Source of the DNA: Hymenopus coronatus
Lineage: Eukaryota; Arthropoda; Insecta; Mantodea; Hymenopodidae
Length of the DNA: 64,000 nucleotides
Assembly (NCBI GenBank): GCA_030762935.1
Contig: CM060897.1
Coordinates: forward strand, 109,210,176-109,274,175
Reading direction: 5' to 3'
How positions within the stretch are numbered: the first letter of the stretch is position 1; each line of letters begins with the position of its first letter. Positions 59,039 through 64,000 of the stretch are shown piece by piece. A program made the translations under genes and the position numbers. A model generated the notes under the pieces. That model saw nothing but the letters and a program-made list of their open reading frames with translations. It ran no database searches and was not told where the DNA came from.

Positions 59039-59454
59039 TTTTAATGACCTAATTTTGTACCATTTTTCCAAAAAATTAGATTTTCTGATGCACAGGACCC
59101 TTTACAATCAATAATATGTTCAATTCCTCACTATTACCACATATGGAGCGTTGGTTCTATGCTATACCATTTCCAGGCCCGTCTAGTCTTCATACTCCAG
59201 TCTTTAACCATGCAATTCCCTCTTGTTCCTCTTTGTTAACCTTGCCTGTATGTTTCTCCTTCCCATGGCCCTTTTATCTGCACATAAAAATCAAGGAATT
59301 TTAATTCACCATAGCACTAAAAAGTTTTTATATTTCTATGTCCTCAAATGTTTTTCCTGCAGCCTTCCAGAACCTATTTGTTACTTTCCCTCCTCCACCA
59401 TACCTCTCCTATTTAATGCGCACCTAATTACTTTTGTTAGCCCCATAAGTATAA
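58331..59454. other. PI3K intron 4, no gene recognised
   Basis: It contains a (GT)n then poly-T run at about 59003-59042. No coding region recognised. Confidence 0.4.
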
Positions 59455-60312
59455 TGTACATAGTGGATGGAGAAGGTATAGTATTCCATTACAAAATTTG
59501 ATGTCAAAATTTCACCAGAAATATACAAGTCCGAAAAAAATAATTTTTAGAAAAAGGTCCGTGTGTCTGTGGATAGCATAGCTCAAAGACGAAAAGACTG
59601 TGAAATACCAAACTTGGTATTTAGGTTTAGCATCTTCCAAGGATGAGACACAAATATTTTCAAGAAAATACCTCTCCACCACCACCACCACCACAAACTA
59701 CCCTTTACATGGAAAAATTTTCGAAAATTTTGGTTTTCTCAAAAATTGCAATAACAATTTTGATTAAAATACTGTATATTAAAAATCTTTACATCCCAAA
59801 TAAAATGTATATCTTGAATTTCTGAGAATAGCCTCTGAAGACCTCTTTATTCTGGATGAATTTTGCCAAATTTTGCTTAACTACTAAATTGTAAGAGATA
59901 GGCAGAAACTTAACTGTACAAAAAATATAGATATTGTCAAAACACACAATTTATGTCCCTTACATTTTTGTTGTGGAGGTAATTGTTTCCAAGATATTCT
60001 TGTTATAGGTTTCAATTTTAAGTACTTACACTTTTCTCAGTGTCTATTTTTCTTTTGTTCTACTCCTGGCCAAGCAAAGAAGCGATTTGCAATGACAATC
60101 GCATAACGACAGCTTTTAAAACATTTGACTATCGCTTTAGCCTAGTGTATTCCCTTAGTTCTCTTCTACTTATAAGGAACCAAGTAATAAGAACATTCTG
60201 CTAATATTTATCTCGATTCGTATGATGTAGAAACAAGAATAATCTTTTGTAAGAAGTTTGTAGAACAGCTGGAGAAAGTCATGATGTGAGTAACACATCA
60301 GATTATTTTTTA
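59455..60312 (+). repeat. R1 repeat, copy 20
   Basis: It runs from GTACATAGTGGATGGAGAAG to GAGTAACACATCAGATTA. It has a (CCA)n tract at 59673-59692. Confidence 0.85.
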
Positions 60313-60649
60313 TCTGCTATTGCATTAAAAGATTTTGAATTCTTATGTTCTCAAATCTTTTTTTTTGCAGGCTTCCAGAACCCATTTGTTATTTTCCCTC
60401 TTCCTCCATATTTCTGCTAATCCATTACTTTCCAAAGTTTTTTTTCCATCCACTATTTCTTAACTCTTCTTTTGATATTAAATTGTCTTAAAACTTTGCT
60501 TTTGTCTAAATTAAGGATTCTGTACCAGTATGCCAAAATGCAATTACAACCGCAGAGATCAAGTACAGTTTTTTTCTTATCATTAGTGTAACTCTTTAAT
60601 GCATTACATTTTGGAGAGTAATAGCTGATTATTATATTGTTTTTTGCAG
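60313..60649. other. PI3K intron 4, acceptor side
   Basis: It includes GCAGGCTTCCAGAACCCATT, also present at about 59361, so the R1 copy seems to have inserted into or beside a short local duplication. Nothing else. Confidence 0.35.
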
Positions 60650-60831
60650 TAATTAAGGAAAATATATACGAGAACCCAGAAGACGACAGCAAACAAAATC
60701 GACCATCATCTTCCACACTAACCCTCCGAAAGAAAGGAAAACATATGTCATCATGGACCATTAGTGAAGCTTTTACTTTTAGAATAAATGCCATCTGTCG
60801 ACTTAATTGTGATGTAAACCGTTCTGTTGAG
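60650..60831 (+). CDS. PIK3CB: PI3K catalytic subunit exon 5 (start of C2), gene continues right
   Basis: A 182 bp exon, acceptor GTTTTTTGCAG, donor GTAAGTG. It encodes VIKENIYENPEDDSKQ, then a linker, then SEAFTFRINAICRLNCD and NRSVE, where the C2 domain begins. Enters phase 1, leaves phase 0. The five exons sum to 1044 bp (348 codons) with no stop. The helical and kinase domains lie beyond the window. Confidence 0.9.
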
Positions 60832-61066
60832 GTAAGTGATCTTTAATATGTAAGCATAGGGTATTACCAAAAGCCAAGAAAAAGGAGCACTGAGTGCATA
60901 TAAAAGACTGTGCACAAAATTGTTCAGTTCTGAACAATTAACTTAAGTCTTCCTTTGGAAATCTTGGTAGTAATAGAATGGGCTTATATCTTTAAATAAC
61001 TTCTTTCTCTTTAACATTTGTAATAGAGGACTGCAAAATCTGTACTTGCAAATTTACAGAAGAATA
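60832..61066. other. PI3K intron 5, donor side
   Basis: Nothing recognised. Confidence 0.35.
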
Positions 61067-62111
61067 TACAGTATTTATCTGAATACAAGACAATCTTTTT
61101 TGCTAAAATGTTAATTGTGAAAACCAGGGATTGTCTTGCATTTGCAATATATGTTTTTTAAATAACATGTGTGAAAAGTAAGTTTCAAACTTTATGGGTT
61201 TGGCAGTGGCAAACTATGGGGGAAATGGTAAAGATTATTGCCAAAGGTGTATGCATCAGATTCTATGTATTTCCTTTCACTCCAAGAAGTTAGCTGTTAA
61301 CAGGCCTCTAAGCATTCTTATCAGATAAAATACTTCTCTCTGAGGCTAAAATAAAAATAGACTTCTTTTCACATTGGTAGCATATGTTGTATTTGGAGCC
61401 GACATTCAAGCTGACAGAGAAGAGATTTAGCTGCATGTTTCTCTTCTTCTACTGTACATATACTGCATATCACCCCTCTGTAGCCTAAAACATGAATTTA
61501 CAAGCAAATTCGAATTCGCTAAAACTTTTTATAATGATATATTATTATTAAATATGTTATCTTAATAGAAAATCATATCCATCATCATTATTACAGCTAG
61601 GCTGCGGCTACTGTCACCATCCAGCGCAAACATACAGGTACAGTTCCATTCTCTCACTCACAATGCTCAAATTAGAAAATTCAATGATTTGGTATGTTCT
61701 CCAAATAAAAAATCATATTCATCATTGTGTTAAAGCTATGCTACTGCCACTGCCGCAGTTGTCATATTCTCGTACTGTATACATGCCAGTACATTTCTGT
61801 GTTCCTTACTCTGTCTCTCTTATAATCAAAACTTGTTTTTTTGCACAAATTTGAATAATTAACTAAGGTAAACCTTTTTACAGCTGTATATTATCTCTGA
61901 TCGCACATACACCACTACATCATTTCTATTCTACCCTTCCCCTCACCCATCATGAGAGTTTGTGCACAAATTCAAATTAAGTAAAAAAAGAAACACTCAA
62001 CTTAAGTGTATCATAGTTTGTTCATAAGATATACAGCAAAACTTCATATTTAATTTTAAAAATGGGGTTGTCTTGCATTTGAGGTTGTCTTATATTTGAA
62101 TAAATATGGTA
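61067..62111 (-). mobile_element. TIR element with internal minisatellite, both ends present
   Basis: The ends TACAGTATTTATCTGAATAC (61067) and GAATAAATATGGTA (to 62111) are inverted copies. AAGACAA/TTGTCTT follows inside. The interior has two or three units of the same 160-200 bp minisatellite as 50421-51261, in opposite orientation. No transposase. About 1.05 kb. Confidence 0.65.
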
Positions 62112-62489
62112 ATATTGCAGAAAACTGCATACATAATTAATATGAAATATAGAAGCTGTAAAAACTACAGCAACATCTGAAATATTTGGAGGAGAAATTA
62201 ATTATGTATTCTAAAGCTGATGAAAGCAATAAGATTGTTATTTTGTTTAGAGTGGAAAACCTCTTTCTAGATTTAAATTACATAGAAGTCAAAACTAACC
62301 TCTAAAATCCCATTTGAAGACCTTCATAGAGGCAATAAAAATGCCGGCATTCCTAAAAAAGAGAATTCAAAATTAAACTACACAACCTGATTCTACCTGT
62401 GTGCTCCTCTCTTAGACCCACAAATTTCACAGTGGTATGATGTCATTTGTAACAGTGATATCCAGAGTTCACGAGTATATTTGTGGAAT
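62112..62489. other. PI3K intron 5, no gene recognised
   Basis: Nothing recognised. No further PI3K exon found by eye to the right edge. Confidence 0.35.
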
Positions 62490-62990
62490 CTTTTTTTCAA
62501 CATTGTTGCTTATTCTTTTGATTTATGAGGGGTTAGTTCCAAGTGCTGCTGTTGCTTCCATTTTAAGTCTCAGGGGTTTGGCAGCCATCGTTGGTTGTAG
62601 TTTCCTGCAGTCTCCTCCTGGTGTTGGGACAGTGAGCTGCTTCACTAGGCTGGCAGAATTTTAAAATTTGTTAGGCAGTTAGTGTTTCCATATTAAAATG
62701 TTATCCCACGTTGTGAATTGTTTGTGTCCTGTCATGCTGTTTAGTAGTCAAGATATGGGTCAAGTCTATGGTTTTCTATCCAAAAGTGAAATGCCACTGC
62801 TGATTTATTCTCTTGGTTGAATTTAATATTTCTGAGGCATTCTTTAGATCTGGTTCTTAAACTTCTTTTGGTTTGTCTTGAGTAGAACTTTACATAGTCT
62901 GTATAGTTGATTTTATCAATTTTCTGGTGGAATCTCATCTTTTGTTTTGAATTTAGCAATTTTATCACTGAAAATCGATTTATGTTCCTA
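62490..62990 (-). pseudogene. Degraded Penelope-like element, left arm of an inverted pair
   Basis: The minus-strand frame at 62741-62968 matches the GIY-YIG neighbourhood (KTRSKECLRNIKF-type with ENKSAVAFHFW), parallel to KTRAKEHHRNIKL and KSAVAWHFW at 23085-23155. The GIY tyrosines are not preserved. The 3' end continues to about 62490. Confidence 0.7.
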
Positions 62991-63039
62991 GGTGTTAAGT
63001 GAACTTCCTGAAAGTGTTGCTAATAGAAACAAATGGCTA

Positions 63040-63680
63040 CAACTAAACCTTGTATGCAAGAAGTTAAACAATGCAAAGCAAAAGAAAGTCATAAAAGAAA
63101 TAACTACTCTTATTAAAAACAAAACAAAAAAATAACTAACACATTCAGGACATTCACTTATCTCCCTAGGAATTTAGGTAAAAAGAATTGCTAAATTTGG
63201 AAACAAAAGATGAGATTCCACCAAAAAATTGATCCAGAATATATCAAATCAGCTGTATAGACTGTGAAACTTACTACACAGAATAAACCAAAAGAAATTT
63301 AAAAATTAGATACAAAGAACACTTAAAAAATCTTAAATATAACCATGAGGACAAATTAACAGTAGTATTTCACTCTTGAAAAGAAACCCATAGCTTAGGC
63401 CCAAGTTGAAACTGTTAAACAGTATGACAGGGCACAGCATGGGAAAACACTTTCACGTGGAAACACAAAGACCACCTAATAAATTTAGAAATCCCACCAG
63501 TTGACAACTTAGTGAAGAAGCTCAAAGTTCCACTACCAGAGAGGACACTACAGACAACTACAGCCAGCAATGGCATTCGGTCTCCAAATTTGAAAATGAA
63601 AGCAAGGCTCTTGAACCTAGTGCCTCATAAATCAGAGTATAAGTAAAGTAGTGTTAAAAACAGACTCCACTAATATGCTC
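63040..63680 (+). pseudogene. Degraded Penelope-like element, right arm of an inverted pair
   Basis: The plus strand reads LVCKKLNNAKQKKVIKEI, parallel to LVYKKVNKAKNRKRIKEV at 22770-22820. It then has scattered GIY-YIG remnants with many stops, and ends GTAGTGTTAAAAACAGACTC, the Penelope 3' end. Head to head with the left arm. Confidence 0.75.
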
Positions 63681-64000
63681 GAATATACACATTCATTAAC
63701 AGGATCACTAGGTAAGTATTAAGACACAAAATATTGGCCACTCTTGGGGAAAGTATTGTTGCTGTGTGGAAATAGATGACTCATTGATAATGCAATGATA
63801 ACAGGAAGATCATTATTGCATTTGAGCATTGTGAGCATTTTCATGCAATGACATTGTAAGACTTCAAATGTGGCTTAAATGAAACACAATCATTTGAGTG
63901 TTTGAGGTGATTTTGAGGATTATTCTCCATCATGTGTCACTGTGTTCTGCTGGTTTGGAGAATCCAAGAGGGGGCAGCAATCTCTTAAAGGTGAAGAAAA
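63681..64000. other. Right edge, no gene recognised
   Basis: Nothing recognised. Confidence 0.3.

Noticed and set aside
62985..63060. Possible PI3K exon 6 after the acceptor-like TTCCTAG at about 62991
   Set aside because: The following reading matches the Penelope linker, not the C2 domain, and soon meets stops.

Overview
The window is AT-rich, intron-rich eukaryotic DNA. GT-AG introns of up to about 23 kb, mariner, Tc1 and Penelope-like elements, tRNA-derived SINEs and several LINE clades all fit an arthropod, probably an insect with a large, repeat-laden genome. The species cannot be fixed from the sequence. Only three host genes are supported, and all the rest is transposon-derived or unrecognised intron and intergenic DNA.

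Host genes. (1) The 5' part of NSUN5, an rRNA cytosine-5 methyltransferase, lies on the minus strand. Four exons (41917-42042, 41479-41755, 18218-18477, 5699-5814) join with consistent phases into about 260 residues up to SAM-binding motif I. The gene continues off the left edge, and its introns 2 and 3 are about 23.0 and 12.4 kb. (2) VMA21, a V-ATPase assembly chaperone of 130 aa in one exon (41005-41397, minus), sits inside NSUN5 intron 2 on the same strand. It lies just below NSUN5 exon 2 and directly behind a strong 3' splice site. (3) The 5' part of a class I PI3K catalytic subunit (p110-beta-like) lies on the plus strand. Five exons (42683-42838, 42977-43205, 49298-49527, 55584-55830, 60650-60831) give 348 residues: p85-binding domain, Ras-binding domain and the start of C2. 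It continues off the right edge. NSUN5/VMA21 and PI3K diverge from a gap of about 640 bp that must hold both promoters.

Layout. 1-41 kb is NSUN5 introns filled with repeats: degraded mariner and Tc1-type transposases, four LINE remnants, tRNA-SINEs, a Penelope (GIY-YIG) palindrome, TIR elements and many copies of one unclassified repeat that I call R1. 41-43.2 kb is the gene-dense core. 43.2-64 kb is PI3K introns and flank, with a tandemly duplicated Ty3/Gypsy remnant, more R1, two TIR elements carrying a minisatellite, LINE pieces and a second inverted Penelope pair.

Most interesting. At least 20 segments of R1 (about 1 kb, noncoding) make up roughly 11-12 kb. One copy sits cleanly inside a mariner and so defines its ends. 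A set of 147-498 bp elements with 12-16 bp target duplications recurs, mostly inside R1. Several of them carry a hammerhead-ribozyme-like core, and three have a TATA box and initiator spaced like a Pol II promoter just upstream. These look like non-autonomous Penelope-type (retrozyme-like) elements. Their core has a shared one-base offset from the canonical hammerhead that needs testing.
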